A DNA stretch of 54,285 nt from Latescibacteria bacterium UBA6620 (GCA_002433075.1 DJHM01000028.1:16619-70903); one strand, 5' to 3'. Numbered from the stretch's first letter, positions 34,505 through 43,087 are shown. The notes: generated by a model from the sequence alone, not told the origin. Made by a program: numbers and translations.

Positions 34505-36484
34505 CTACGCCACCATTTCTCGCGTCACCTCTACGATCTGATCCACCTGCGGTACGACGGCGCCCTCCAGTGTCGGGCTGTAGGGCGTTGGCACGTGCAA
34601 CCCGTTGATCCGTCGGATCGGCCCCTTCAGACCGGGAAACCCGTGCTCGCTCACCGTTGCCGCGATCTCGGCCCCCACCCCGCAGGGCCCGAACGTCTCG
34701 TCCGCGATCGCGAGCCGGCCCGTCTTCTCGACCGATTCCAGAATCCGATCCGTATCGAGCGGTGCGAGGGTGCGCGGATCGATCACCTCGACGGAGACAC
34801 CCGACGCCTCGAGCTGTTCGGCTGCCTCGGTCACCCGATCCACCATCCCGCCGACGGCCACGATCGTGACATCCGTTCCCGGTCTCACGATTCGGGCCTC
34901 ACCGAAGGGGATCGTATAGTCGCCTTCCGGTACCGGACCCGTCTGCTTGACGAGCAACCGATGCTCAAGGAACAGAACCGGATCGTCGCTGCGAAGCGCG
35001 GTCGCGAACAGACCTTTGGCGTCGGCCGGCGTTGTCGGCACCACCACACGGAATCCGGGAAGGTGCATGAACGTCGAGAAATAGCTTCCCGAGTGATGCG
35101 TCGCGAAGGACCCGCCGATCCCGACACATCCGCGGAACAGAATCGGCATCCGGATCCGTCCACCACTCATATACTGGATCTTCGCAATCTGATTGGCCAT
35201 CTCACCGATCGCATCGAGCAGGAAGTCCAGAATCATGAAATCGACGACCGGTCGCGAGCCCGTCATCGCTGCCCCCCCACACATCCCGACGAAACCGCGT
35301 TCGCAGATCGGTACATCCCGCAGCCGCTCCGGTCCGAATCGGTCGTAAAGTCCCACGGTCGTCCCGAAATTCCCCCCTCTCGCGCCGATGCCTTGCCCGA
35401 CCACGAAGATCGACGGATCCTGCTCCATCGCGGACGACAGCGCCTCCAACGTCGCGTCGGTGAACGTCAGTTCCTTCGTCGGGGCGCTAGGATCCGCCGG
35501 TGAAACGGCGACCGGTGTGTCACTGTAGACGAAGTCGGCCGCCGTCTCCGGCTCCGGATACGGACTGTCGTCTGCAAATGCGATGGCCTCGCCCACACGT
35601 GTCGCGACGTCCTCATCGATCGCCTCGAAGTCCGTCTCGTCGGCCGCTCCTTCCGACACCATCCTTCGTCTGAACGTGACGATCGGGTCTCGCGCTTTCC
35701 ATGATTCGATCTCTTCCTCGGCTCGATAGCCCGCCAGCCGCATCCCTTCCGAATGGGGGCGCGTGCGGTAAGTCTTACACTCGATCAACGTCGGTCCCCC
35801 ACCCGATCGAGCCCGGTCGACCGCCTCGCCCGCGGCTTCATAAACGGCCTGCACATCGTTCCCATCCACGATCATGCTTGGTAGTCCGTAGGCCGGCCCG
35901 CGATCGCCCACGTTGGGGTTCCCCGATGCGTTGGCGAACGGCATTTCCGTCGCGAACTGATTGTTTTCACAGACATACAGCACCGGCAGCTGCCAGATCG
36001 TCGCCTGATTGATCCCTTCGTGAAACGCGCCGTTTCCCACTGCGCCATCTCCGAAGAAAGCCACGCCCACCTGGTTCTTCTTCAACAGCAGAAAAGAGTA
36101 GCCGGCGCCTGTCGCCTGGAGAATGCTCGGACCGACAATGCCGCTCGTTCCCATCAACCCGATTTCGGGGGCGAACAGATGCATACTTCCGCCTCGCCCC
36201 TGGGCGCAACCCGGCTGCCTTCCAAACAGCTCCGCCGCGACCGCCCGGGGGTGGACACCCTTCGCAAGCGCGTGCCCGTGGCCTCGATGGGTGCTGAACA
36301 CAGCATCGTTGTCGTTCAGATGCGCGCAGACACCCACCGCGATCGCCTCTTCCCCCACATAGGTGTGACAGGCTCCCGGAATCAGGCCATCGGCGTGCGC
36401 GGATGCGAACGCCTCTTCGCACCCGCGAATCGTCGTCATCTCTCGATACAGAGACAGGATCGTATCCTTCGACAGCAGCTCCAT
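34505..36484 (-). CDS. Fused alpha/beta E1 component of a 2-oxoacid (or acetoin-type) dehydrogenase
   Basis: 659 aa. Residues 1-330 are the alpha part with the thiamine-diphosphate motif G-D-G (145-147) through ENN (173-175). Residues 365-655 are the beta (transketolase pyrimidine plus C-terminal) part with KELTFTDATLEALSSAMEQD and the ICERGFVGMCGGAAMTGSR region. In many bacteria alpha and beta are separate genes; this is a natural fusion. It decarboxylates a 2-oxoacid or acetoin and needs E2/E3 partners not found in this window. ATG 36484 fits the family N-terminus; it lies 13 bases after the SDR stop, so the two form one operon. Confidence 0.9.
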   Translation of the reverse strand: MELLSKDTILSLYREMTTIRGCEEAFASAHADGLIPGACHTYVGEEAIAVGVCAHLNDNDAVFSTHRGHGHALAKGVHPRAVAAELFGRQPGCAQGRGGSMHLFAPEIGLMGTSGIVGPSILQATGAGYSFLLLKKNQVGVAFFGDGAVGNGAFHEGINQATIWQLPVLYVCENNQFATEMPFANASGNPNVGDRGPAYGLPSMIVDGNDVQAVYEAAGEAVDRARSGGGPTLIECKTYRTRPHSEGMRLAGYRAEEEIESWKARDPIVTFRRRMVSEGAADETDFEAIDEDVATRVGEAIAFADDSPYPEPETAADFVYSDTPVAVSPADPSAPTKELTFTDATLEALSSAMEQDPSIFVVGQGIGARGGNFGTTVGLYDRFGPERLRDVPICERGFVGMCGGAAMTGSRPVVDFMILDFLLDAIGEMANQIAKIQYMSGGRIRMPILFRGCVGIGGSFATHHSGSYFSTFMHLPGFRVVVPTTPADAKGLFATALRSDDPVLFLEHRLLVKQTGPVPEGDYTIPFGEARIVRPGTDVTIVAVGGMVDRVTEAAEQLEASGVSVEVIDPRTLAPLDTDRILESVEKTGRLAIADETFGPCGVGAEIAATVSEHGFPGLKGPIRRINGLHVPTPYSPTLEGAVVPQVDQIVEVTREMVA

Positions 36485-36497
36485 AGTCACTCCGTTC

Positions 36498-37319
36498 TCA
36501 GACCTGCTCGGCCGGTGCGTTCGGCATCCCTGGATGCGAGCCACCCGCATTCTTCGCCAGGTTACCGCCATCGAGTGGAATCAATGCACCCGTCACGAAA
36601 GAGGAAGCATCCGACGCCAGAAAGATCGCCAGCCCCTTGATATCATCCGACTCGCCCAGGCGACCGATCGGAATCCCTCGCAGGTACGTCTGACCCAACA
36701 CCTCATCCGCCGCAATTCGCACGCGTAGTTCCTCGTTCATGATCTGCGCGCACACGATTGCGTTCACGCGAACCCCCTTTGCCGACCATTCCGTGCTCAA
36801 CTCCCTCGTCATCTGGGCCGCACCCCCCATCGCGATACTGTAGATGAGATGATTCCGACCCAGCGCGGTCAGACCCGCAATCGACACCAGATTGATGATG
36901 CTCCCCTTCCCCACCTTGATCATCCGTCGTCCCGCCTCCTGGCAGCTCACCAGTCGACCGACCACCAGGTTCTGCAGCGTGAACGTCATATCCTCTTCAG
37001 ACACAACCAGGGGCGCCTCACGTCGTGAGTTGCCCGCAATGTTCGCCACGATATCGAGCCGACCGCAGTCCGCGTCTACCTGACCATACATTTCCCGAAT
37101 GGCCGCGGGATCGGACATGTCACACACGATCGGCAGCGCCTTTCGACCCGTCGCTTCGATCTCTTCGACCGTTCGCAGCATCCCATCGCGGTCGATGTCG
37201 GCCAGCACCAGATCCGCACCGGATTCCGCCAGACCTAGGGCGATGGCTTTCCCCAGGCCGCTGGCGGACCCGGAAACGAGGGCGACCCGATCCGTCAGGT
37301 CGAACAATGCGTGACTCAT
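36498..37319 (-). CDS. SDR-family protein with altered active site
   Basis: 273 aa. Cofactor motif SGSASGLGKAIA, D-I-D, N-I-A-G and N-L-V-S-I are normal. The catalytic YxxxK reads Y-S-I-A-M: the lysine codon AAG is ATG. This would cripple a classical SDR unless another residue substitutes. GGAGGT lies eight bases before the ATG. It precedes the fused E1 gene and is divergent from the PhyH-4/cupin/PhyH-5 operon. Confidence 0.88.
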   Translation of the reverse strand: MSHALFDLTDRVALVSGSASGLGKAIALGLAESGADLVLADIDRDGMLRTVEEIEATGRKALPIVCDMSDPAAIREMYGQVDADCGRLDIVANIAGNSRREAPLVVSEEDMTFTLQNLVVGRLVSCQEAGRRMIKVGKGSIINLVSIAGLTALGRNHLIYSIAMGGAAQMTRELSTEWSAKGVRVNAIVCAQIMNEELRVRIAADEVLGQTYLRGIPIGRLGESDDIKGLAIFLASDASSFVTGALIPLDGGNLAKNAGGSHPGMPNAPAEQV

Positions 37320-37471
37320 GAAAGAGGACCTCCGGGGTGAAGAAAACGTCGAGATTTCCTGGCCAAAGATGAGTAGATTCGTCCGCGTCGAACCCGACGT
37401 TAACAGGCCCGGCACGACGGGTCAAGCATCGAAAGGGACGTTCGCATCACTCCACCGATTCCGGAGGCACT

Positions 37472-38323
37472 TTGACCGAAGACAATCATCGTATCGAGAC
37501 CTATCGGAAAAACGGCTACACCGTCCTCGAGGCGGTCTACAATGAGGCGCAGATGGTCGCCTTTCGGTCGGAAATCGACCGGCTCGAATCTGTCCACACG
37601 GGAATCCATCAGCAGCGGCGAAGCTGGTGGTTCGGCAATATGCTCGAACGGGCGCCCGCGTTGATGTGGCCGGTCGTGAACAACCCGGTCATTCTCGATG
37701 TGATCGAACAGGTCATCGGACCCCACATCCAGCTCGACAACCTCACCCTTGCCGCATTTCCTCCGGAGGAGGACGACGACGCGGCAGCAGAGGTCTCCGG
37801 TTGGCATCGCGACCGGTGGGCGCATATGCCCACGGGCGTCTATGAACGACCCCTCGCACTGAACGCCATCTGCTACCTTCAGGACCTCAGCGATGAAAAC
37901 GGTCCGCTCAGGATCGTCCCGGAATCCCACATCGACTCCATCGCCCTGGAAGACGACCTCCGTCAGTCCTTCCATCCCGAAGAAACGTTGATCTACCTGA
38001 AGGCGGGAGACGTCATCCTGACGCACAACGGTCTGATGCATTCCGGGACGCCCAACCGATCCAATCTGAAGCGGTACTTCCTGAGCGTCTATTACAACTG
38101 CTCCTGGTTGAAGCATACCGATACCTACGAAGGACCGAACTGTCAGCAACTGATCCGCGAAGCCAGGGAGCGAAACGATCGACGCGCGCTTCGTCTGTTG
38201 GGCGAGGACGTCGCGTCGCGTTGCAACACCGGATTTCTTCGTCCGGACGAAGAGCGATGGCGGGAATGGATCGAGGAAGATCGACAAGCCCTCGAGACGA
38301 ATTCGACGGAAGGAGTGCACTGA
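37472..38323 (+). CDS. Phytanoyl-CoA dioxygenase-family protein (PhyH-4)
   Basis: 283 aa. Iron ligands H112 and D114 (GWHRDRW), distal H190 (MHSGTPNRSN) and following arginine-containing strand are intact. A C-terminal helical tail of about 60 residues is rich in R, E and D. GGAGG sits four bases before the TTG start. It is the first gene of a PhyH-cupin-PhyH operon, divergent from the SDR/E1 pair. Confidence 0.92.
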   Translation: MTEDNHRIETYRKNGYTVLEAVYNEAQMVAFRSEIDRLESVHTGIHQQRRSWWFGNMLERAPALMWPVVNNPVILDVIEQVIGPHIQLDNLTLAAFPPEEDDDAAAEVSGWHRDRWAHMPTGVYERPLALNAICYLQDLSDENGPLRIVPESHIDSIALEDDLRQSFHPEETLIYLKAGDVILTHNGLMHSGTPNRSNLKRYFLSVYYNCSWLKHTDTYEGPNCQQLIREARERNDRRALRLLGEDVASRCNTGFLRPDEERWREWIEEDRQALETNSTEGVH

Positions 38324-38326
38324 GAA

Positions 38327-38785
38327 ATGTCCTCACGCGGAATACGAGTCGTTCACCCGTCCGACGAAGTCAAAATCACCTTCGGAGCCGGCGACGAATA
38401 TCGCTACCTTGCGACGGGCGAAGAGACGGACGGCGCCTACTACCTCGTGGAAGCCATCGTTCCACCCGGCGGAGGTCCACCCACACCTATCCAGACCCGA
38501 GAGGAAGAAGCGTTCTACATCCTCGAAGACACGCTCACCTTCTACGGAGACGAGGGCGAAATCGAAGCGGGTAGTGGAACCTACCTGAACGTTCCGAAGG
38601 GCGCGAAGCACCGGTTCCGGAACAATGGAGACACGACGGCAAGAATGCTCTTCTTCTGTCCCGCCGTAATCGAAGGCCTCTTCGAAGACCTCGGGAAGAT
38701 GACGCCGCCCGAGGACTTGAATTCGGCCATCACTACGCTCAACGAAATCGGCAGCGCCTACGGCGTCGAATACTTCCTGGAGTGA
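38327..38785 (+). CDS. Cupin-domain protein with incomplete metal site
   Basis: 152 aa single-domain cupin. Motif 2 (VPKGAKHRFRN) has its histidine, and motif 1 keeps the glutamate in REEEAFYIL. The two histidines normally found at the start of motif 1 are replaced (PPTPIQTREEE). Metal binding may be weak or absent. It starts three bases after the PhyH-4 stop and is followed by PhyH-5, so it may support the same chemistry, as a small-molecule binder or dioxygenase relative. Confidence 0.87.
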   Translation: MSSRGIRVVHPSDEVKITFGAGDEYRYLATGEETDGAYYLVEAIVPPGGGPPTPIQTREEEAFYILEDTLTFYGDEGEIEAGSGTYLNVPKGAKHRFRNNGDTTARMLFFCPAVIEGLFEDLGKMTPPEDLNSAITTLNEIGSAYGVEYFLE

Positions 38786-38796
38786 GGACCAGAGCG

Positions 38797-39576
38797 ATGC
38801 CTGAATACGACGTCGATCAGCTGCTCGAGGAATGGCGCATCAACGGGCTTGTCGTCTTCGAAAGTCTGATACCGGAAGAAACCGTCGACAAGATTCGTGA
38901 AGCGTGGGTCCCCCTTCGCCAAGCCGGCGTCCGGGAGCAGGGCCCGGAACCGGTTCGCGGTACCGGGCGATACAACGTCCGGGTTCCGTTCCATCGACCG
39001 TTCGTCGATCCAGACATCTTCGAGCATCCCTCCCTCGTCGCCTTTCTCGAGGGCGCCCTCGGCGAAGACTACGTCTGGAATCACTTCGATTCGAACATCC
39101 CGATCGAAACCTGTCGCGATTACCAGCAATGGCATCGCGATACGCAGATCCCGTTCCCCGGTCTGATGACTCCGTCTTACACCGTCGGCGTCAAATTTCC
39201 GCTCGTGGACACCGACGAACAGAACGGTAGCATCGAGGTCCTACCCGGTACCCAGTTCGTGTCGGACACCGATCTCCAGAGCGACCTGGATCGTGTCTTC
39301 GGCAAGGGCGACGCCAGACGCGGCCACTACTCGTCCATCCGGCTGAACCTCAAGAAGGGCTCTCTCTGGATCCACGACGCCCGCATCTTCCATCGCGGGA
39401 CACCCAACTTGTCCGACGTTCCTCGAGACGAACTCTGTATGGCCATGAGTCGACCGTGGCTCTTCAACAAATGGCAGTACGAACACACCGAGCCCCATTT
39501 CCCCAGAGACCTGTGGGAGAGTCTTTCCGACCACGCGAAGCAAGTACTCCGTCGCCAGCGGGTGAAGGATAGGTAG
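38797..39576 (+). CDS. Phytanoyl-CoA dioxygenase-family protein (PhyH-5)
   Basis: 259 aa. H113 and D115 (QWHRDTQIPF) and distal H199 (FHRGTPN) are present. ATG 38797 begins at PEYDVDQLLEEWRINGLVVF, the usual first helix. Third gene of the PhyH-4/cupin operon. The N-terminal half has an unusual V-R-V-P-F-H-R-P-F segment. Substrate unknown. Confidence 0.92.
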   Translation: MPEYDVDQLLEEWRINGLVVFESLIPEETVDKIREAWVPLRQAGVREQGPEPVRGTGRYNVRVPFHRPFVDPDIFEHPSLVAFLEGALGEDYVWNHFDSNIPIETCRDYQQWHRDTQIPFPGLMTPSYTVGVKFPLVDTDEQNGSIEVLPGTQFVSDTDLQSDLDRVFGKGDARRGHYSSIRLNLKKGSLWIHDARIFHRGTPNLSDVPRDELCMAMSRPWLFNKWQYEHTEPHFPRDLWESLSDHAKQVLRRQRVKDR

Positions 39577-39585
39577 GGTCAACAA

Positions 39586-39715
39586 ACGGAAACTTTCCGT
39601 CCTGTGTTTGCTTCGTTCCTCGCGGCGTCAGTTCGAGCGGAGTCGAGAACACGCCCTATGAATGAGCGAACAGGATTTCTTTACGGAGTCAGCTGAGCTT
39701 GACGAAGGGCGCAGG
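39586..39715. repeat. Repeat-rich intergenic spacer (family C relatives)
   Basis: Contains a small palindrome ACGGAAA-C-TTTCCGT (39586-39600), GTTCGAGCGGAGTCGAGAAC (39631-39650) and a degenerate family C copy (39692-39715). No gene is seen between PhyH-5 and the following SDR. Confidence 0.5.
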
Positions 39716-39741
39716 TGCACGAGCGAATCTCGAAAGGATCT

Positions 39742-40527
39742 ATGGCACAGCAGCTAGTCAACAAAATCGCCGTCGTAACCGGCGGAAGCCGCGGCATCGG
39801 CAAGGCAATCGCTCACCGATTGGCGAGAGAAGGATGCGACCTTCTACTGGTCGCGCAGACGCAGTCAAACCTGGAAACGGCCGCAGCCGAGTTGTCCGCT
39901 ACCGGCCGCAGGATCGAGATCTGCACAACGGACCTCAGGACACTCGACGGCTGTGAGGCCGTATCGAACTCCCTCGATTCGACCTACAGTCACCTCGACA
40001 TTCTGATCAACTGCGCAGGCGCAACCAAGGGCGGCCTTTTTCTCGAAACGGCCGACGACCTGTGGCAGGATGGATTCGCACTCAAGTTCTACAGCGCCGT
40101 CCGCCTCTCCCGCCTGCTCTGGCCGAAGCTTCGCGAGCGTCGTGGGTCCGTCGTCAACGTCATCGGCGGATTCGCGCGCACGCCCGATCCGGATTTCATG
40201 ATCGGCGGCGCCGTCAACGCCGCGTTCGCCAACTTCAGCAAGGCACTCGCTGGCCTGGGTCTTCGTGACGACGTGAACGTCAACGCCATCCACCCCGGCA
40301 TCACCGTCACCGATCGGATGCAGGAGCTCTTCGAGGGTCGCGCAGAACGTGCGAACACCACCGTCGAAGACGCGGTGAAGGAAACGATGGACAAGGATGG
40401 CATCCGCCGTCTCGGTCAGCCAGAGGATGTGGCCGAACTCGCCTGTTTCCTCTGCACGCCACAGGCGAGACACATTCAGGGAACCGCAATTTCAGTCGAT
40501 GGGGGTTCTACGTCGGGCGTGTATTAA
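39742..40527 (+). CDS. SDR-family oxidoreductase, non-canonical active site
   Basis: 261 aa. TGGSRGIGKAIAHRLA cofactor site and I-N-C-A-G are present, but the region that normally holds Y-x3-K reads MIGGAVNAAFANFSKAL, with neither residue at the expected spacing. A small subfamily of SDRs looks like this; its members may act without the usual proton relay. AAAGGA is close before the ATG. The C-terminal ISVDGGST is normal. Confidence 0.85.
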   Translation: MAQQLVNKIAVVTGGSRGIGKAIAHRLAREGCDLLLVAQTQSNLETAAAELSATGRRIEICTTDLRTLDGCEAVSNSLDSTYSHLDILINCAGATKGGLFLETADDLWQDGFALKFYSAVRLSRLLWPKLRERRGSVVNVIGGFARTPDPDFMIGGAVNAAFANFSKALAGLGLRDDVNVNAIHPGITVTDRMQELFEGRAERANTTVEDAVKETMDKDGIRRLGQPEDVAELACFLCTPQARHIQGTAISVDGGSTSGVY

Positions 40528-40566
40528 ATCTCCATCAGAGTGGACCATTGAGTTGGGTTCCACTAC

Positions 40567-40589
40567 GTCCTCGTGTAGAGCACGAGGAC
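40567..40589. repeat. Perfect 9-bp stem hairpin
   Basis: GTCCTCGTG and CACGAGGAC enclose TAGAG, 40 bases after the SDR stop. No T-tract follows, so it is more likely an extragenic palindrome or mRNA 3'-end stabiliser than a classical terminator. Confidence 0.5.
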
Positions 40590-40671
40590 GAGGAGCTGCT
40601 ATGTTGAACGGGGCCCGGTCCTCATAAGCAGTTTTAATGCCGGGCGCTGTACAAAGCCAACACGTTTCGCT

Positions 40672-40696
40672 CGCCCCTGTGCTCTGCACGGGGGCG
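40672..40696. repeat. 25-bp palindromic repeat, copy A2
   Basis: Inverse orientation copy of 15809-15833, 24 of 25 bases identical. It ends 15 bases before the PhyH-6 start codon. Confidence 0.7.
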
Positions 40697-40711
40697 GAGA
40701 GTGGAGAACCA

Positions 40712-41605
40712 ATGCCGCAATACTCAGACGTTCCGTTTGTTCTGAACAAAGATCTCGGGCGACCGCAATTGCCGCCCGAAGAGGCCTACTGCAAGTTCAA
40801 CTCCGAGGAACGTCCCGTCCCTGAGTTGACGACCGAAGAGAAGTACGCGTTCGACCTACGCGGCTGGTTGCTCATCCCCGGCGTGTTGACCGAGGATGAG
40901 ATGATCCCGATGCGGGAGCATTTGAAGCGGCTGCACGAAGACAAGGAATCGATCCCGGAGAAAGACCGCAGTTCGCTCGGCGGGCCATGCGTCAGTTTGA
41001 TCGATCATCCCGTGGTCGTGGCTTTCATGAACGAGTTTGTTTACAACCCGTTCACCGACGGCACCAAGACACCCCCTCTGGGCAACCAGAAGTGCTACGG
41101 ATTCCGGATGGAGTACAGCTTCTCTCAGTACCGCACGGCAGGGGAGGGAATGTTCGTACCTCACAACGGCGGAGGCTCGATGCGCGTGCCGGGAGACCAT
41201 CACACCTATCACGTGTTTCCGGGACACGCGAAGTCGGTGTTGACCCGGGCCCTGTTCGAACTCAATCCGGTTGAGAAGGGAAAAGGCGGTACGCTCTTCG
41301 TCAGCGGAAGTCACAAGGCCGCGTTTCCAGCGCCCGAAGACGAAATCAACCGAATGGAATCCTCCTTCTGGGACACCTACGAGTGTCCCGCCGGCTCCGT
41401 CCTCTTCTTCACGGAAGCCGTCACCCACAGCTCATCCATCTGGACGGACCAGGCGAATCCTCGCATCGCGATCTTCAACTCCTACAACATGATCGGGAAC
41501 AAATGGCACAACTGGGACCCCCATCCCGATCTTCTCGCAGAGATGCCCGCACAGCGACAGACACTGTTCCGACCCGTCTACGTGGCTGGCAATGTGACCG
41601 GGTAA
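40712..41605 (+). CDS. Phytanoyl-CoA dioxygenase-family protein with H-x-G iron site (PhyH-6)
   Basis: 297 aa. Overall PhyH fold is recognisable: N-terminal RGWLLIPGVLTEDEM, jelly-roll strands ending GGTLFVSGSH, and distal H239 (AVTHSSSIW) with downstream Arg (NPRIAIFNSYN). The facial triad first half is H151-N-G153 (FVPHNGGGS) where hydroxylases have H-x-D. Loss of the carboxylate is the hallmark of Fe/2-oxoglutarate halogenases such as SyrB2 or WelO5, which use the open site for halide. An alternative is a non-catalytic or different metal-binding clade. GGAG lies five bases before ATG 40712; upstream open frame is repeat sequence. Confidence 0.85.
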   Translation: MPQYSDVPFVLNKDLGRPQLPPEEAYCKFNSEERPVPELTTEEKYAFDLRGWLLIPGVLTEDEMIPMREHLKRLHEDKESIPEKDRSSLGGPCVSLIDHPVVVAFMNEFVYNPFTDGTKTPPLGNQKCYGFRMEYSFSQYRTAGEGMFVPHNGGGSMRVPGDHHTYHVFPGHAKSVLTRALFELNPVEKGKGGTLFVSGSHKAAFPAPEDEINRMESSFWDTYECPAGSVLFFTEAVTHSSSIWTDQANPRIAIFNSYNMIGNKWHNWDPHPDLLAEMPAQRQTLFRPVYVAGNVTG

Positions 41606-41654
41606 TTGCTTTTGTTCTAGCAATTGACTGAAGCGCTTCTTCGGACGTCAAAAT

Positions 41655-41685
41655 GGACCCCGGCTCAAAACCGTACCGGGGTGAC
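41655..41685. repeat. Palindromic repeat, copy B2
   Basis: GGACCCCGG (41655-41663) and CCGGGGTGAC (41676-41685); nearly identical in arms and surroundings to 29515-29545. It lies 22 bases before the PhyH-7 start, as copy B1 does at PhyH-3. Confidence 0.65.
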
Positions 41686-41707
41686 AACGATTCTTCCTGG
41701 GGCAGGC

Positions 41708-42604
41708 ATGACCGATAAACAGATCAGAGGTGACTTCGACAGGGATGGCTACGTTGTCGTCAAGGACATCATCGATGAGCGGGAGCTCGATCCGATCCGG
41801 GATTTCATCGCTTCGAAAGTGGATGAATTCGCAATAGACAAGCACGGGAAGGGCGAGCTCACTTCGTTCCACGAGCACGAGTCGTTCGAACGACGTTTCG
41901 CCGCCATCTGCAAGGAACTCGACATCAACCCCCGTGGATGGGAATTCGGATCGTTCGGCCGGGAATTCTACGATCTCTACACCCTTCCCGGTGTCCTCAA
42001 AGTTCTCCGTCTCCTGTTGGGACCCGAAGTCTCCAACCTCGGCAGACCCTCACTGAGAACCAAGCTGCCTGGCTGTGTCATTACATCTTTCCCCTGGCAT
42101 CAGGACAGTCAGTATGTCGACCAGAAAGGCGTGGGCGTCAGAGCGAAACACACGGAACATCTGCCTATGGTCACGGTGTGGGTCCCGCTGGTCGAAGCCA
42201 CGATCGAAAATGGATGCTGCTGGGTGCTCCCGGGCAGTCATCGATGGGGATTGCTGGGCGGGGTGCGGGGGGAAGACCACAATATCAGAATGGAAGAAGA
42301 CGTTGAAGCGAGGGGTGTCGAACCGGTTCCTGTCCCGCTGGAACCCGGTGGAGCTCTCTTCCTGTCGAACCTTTGCGTCCACACCAGCAAACTGAACACG
42401 ACTGACGCGTGCCGTTGGAGCATCGACTACCGGTATTTCCCGACCCCGGGACGGGCCAGCCTGACACCCCCACAGCGCAAGGGCGCAGACTTCGTTCAGA
42501 ACACGATCCTGGAAGGGGGCGGAGTACCCCTGGTCGTGATCAGCGAAAATGAGAGACCGACGTGGGAGGAGTGGGAGCGGGAGGTTCAGAAAGCCAGCGC
42601 ATAG
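41708..42604 (+). CDS. Phytanoyl-CoA dioxygenase-family protein (PhyH-7)
   Basis: 298 aa. H131 and D133 (FPWHQDSQYVD), distal H225 (CVHTSKLNTTD) and R-containing last strand (RWSIDYRYF) are intact. The sequence between the first iron ligands and IENGCCWVLPGSH is typical of small-molecule PhyH hydroxylases. ATG 41708 avoids the repeat-derived upstream extension. C-terminus ends in a W-E-E-W-E-R helix. Confidence 0.92.
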   Translation: MTDKQIRGDFDRDGYVVVKDIIDERELDPIRDFIASKVDEFAIDKHGKGELTSFHEHESFERRFAAICKELDINPRGWEFGSFGREFYDLYTLPGVLKVLRLLLGPEVSNLGRPSLRTKLPGCVITSFPWHQDSQYVDQKGVGVRAKHTEHLPMVTVWVPLVEATIENGCCWVLPGSHRWGLLGGVRGEDHNIRMEEDVEARGVEPVPVPLEPGGALFLSNLCVHTSKLNTTDACRWSIDYRYFPTPGRASLTPPQRKGADFVQNTILEGGGVPLVVISENERPTWEEWEREVQKASA

Positions 42605-43035
42605 AATCAGGTTGTGCCCCACAGGACTGGAATCGGGAGGTGTGTCGATACGCGACATCTGCCCTTGCGCAGGCCGCGATCGGCCGGTGGGACTTCAAGT
42701 CGACTGTAGAAGCGATGTCCGATGGACGATTCTTCTCCGCCTTCCTGAGAGGCGCGATGGCCCAGGTTGGACAGCTCGACTTCACGAAGATCGAGGTGCT
42801 GGGTGCGGTGCCCGAGGGACCCTCCGTACAGCACGTCGTCACAAGAGCCCACGTGTCCGTGGGCTCGATGTCGACCCAGGCTATGGAAGTCATCTCGTTT
42901 AAAAAAGCGGGAAGCACCTAGAAAGTCATGATGCAGGCGAAGATGAAGGGAATGGCCGACCAGAAACGAGCTGATGGGGATTCAGTAAGAAGTGACTTCT
43001 GTTTAAATTGCCAACGTCCTGATCCGCGACCCTGA
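42562..43035 (+). pseudogene. NTF2-like/DUF hypothetical protein remnant with Trp-to-stop
   Basis: A frame overlapping the PhyH-7 end gives WDFKSTVEAMSDGRFFSAFL and IEVLGAVPEGPSVQHVVTRA, then VISFKKAGST and a TAG at 42919-42921. It resumes in frame as KVMMQAKMKGMADQ, where the related proteins have a Trp at the stop position, so TGG to TAG is likely. The N-terminal third of the normal protein is not recognisable. Family resemblance (secreted NTF2-like stress or unknown proteins) is only suggestive. Confidence 0.5.
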
Positions 43036-43087
43036 AAGGGTCTTGTCTCTCAGCCCGGGGTTGTTGTCCGCCAGGACCAACCCCGGG
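43029..43087. repeat. Two hairpins upstream of PhyH-8
   Basis: GACCCT-GAA-AGGGTC (43029-43043) and a larger stem with arms CCCGGGGTTG (43054-43063) and CAACCCCGGG (43078-43087), extended inside by GTCC/GGAC. The larger one resembles an extragenic palindrome; the smaller could terminate upstream transcription. Confidence 0.6.

Noticed and set aside
29458..41685. Insertion sequence ends
   Set aside because: No transposase or target duplications; elements are short palindromes.
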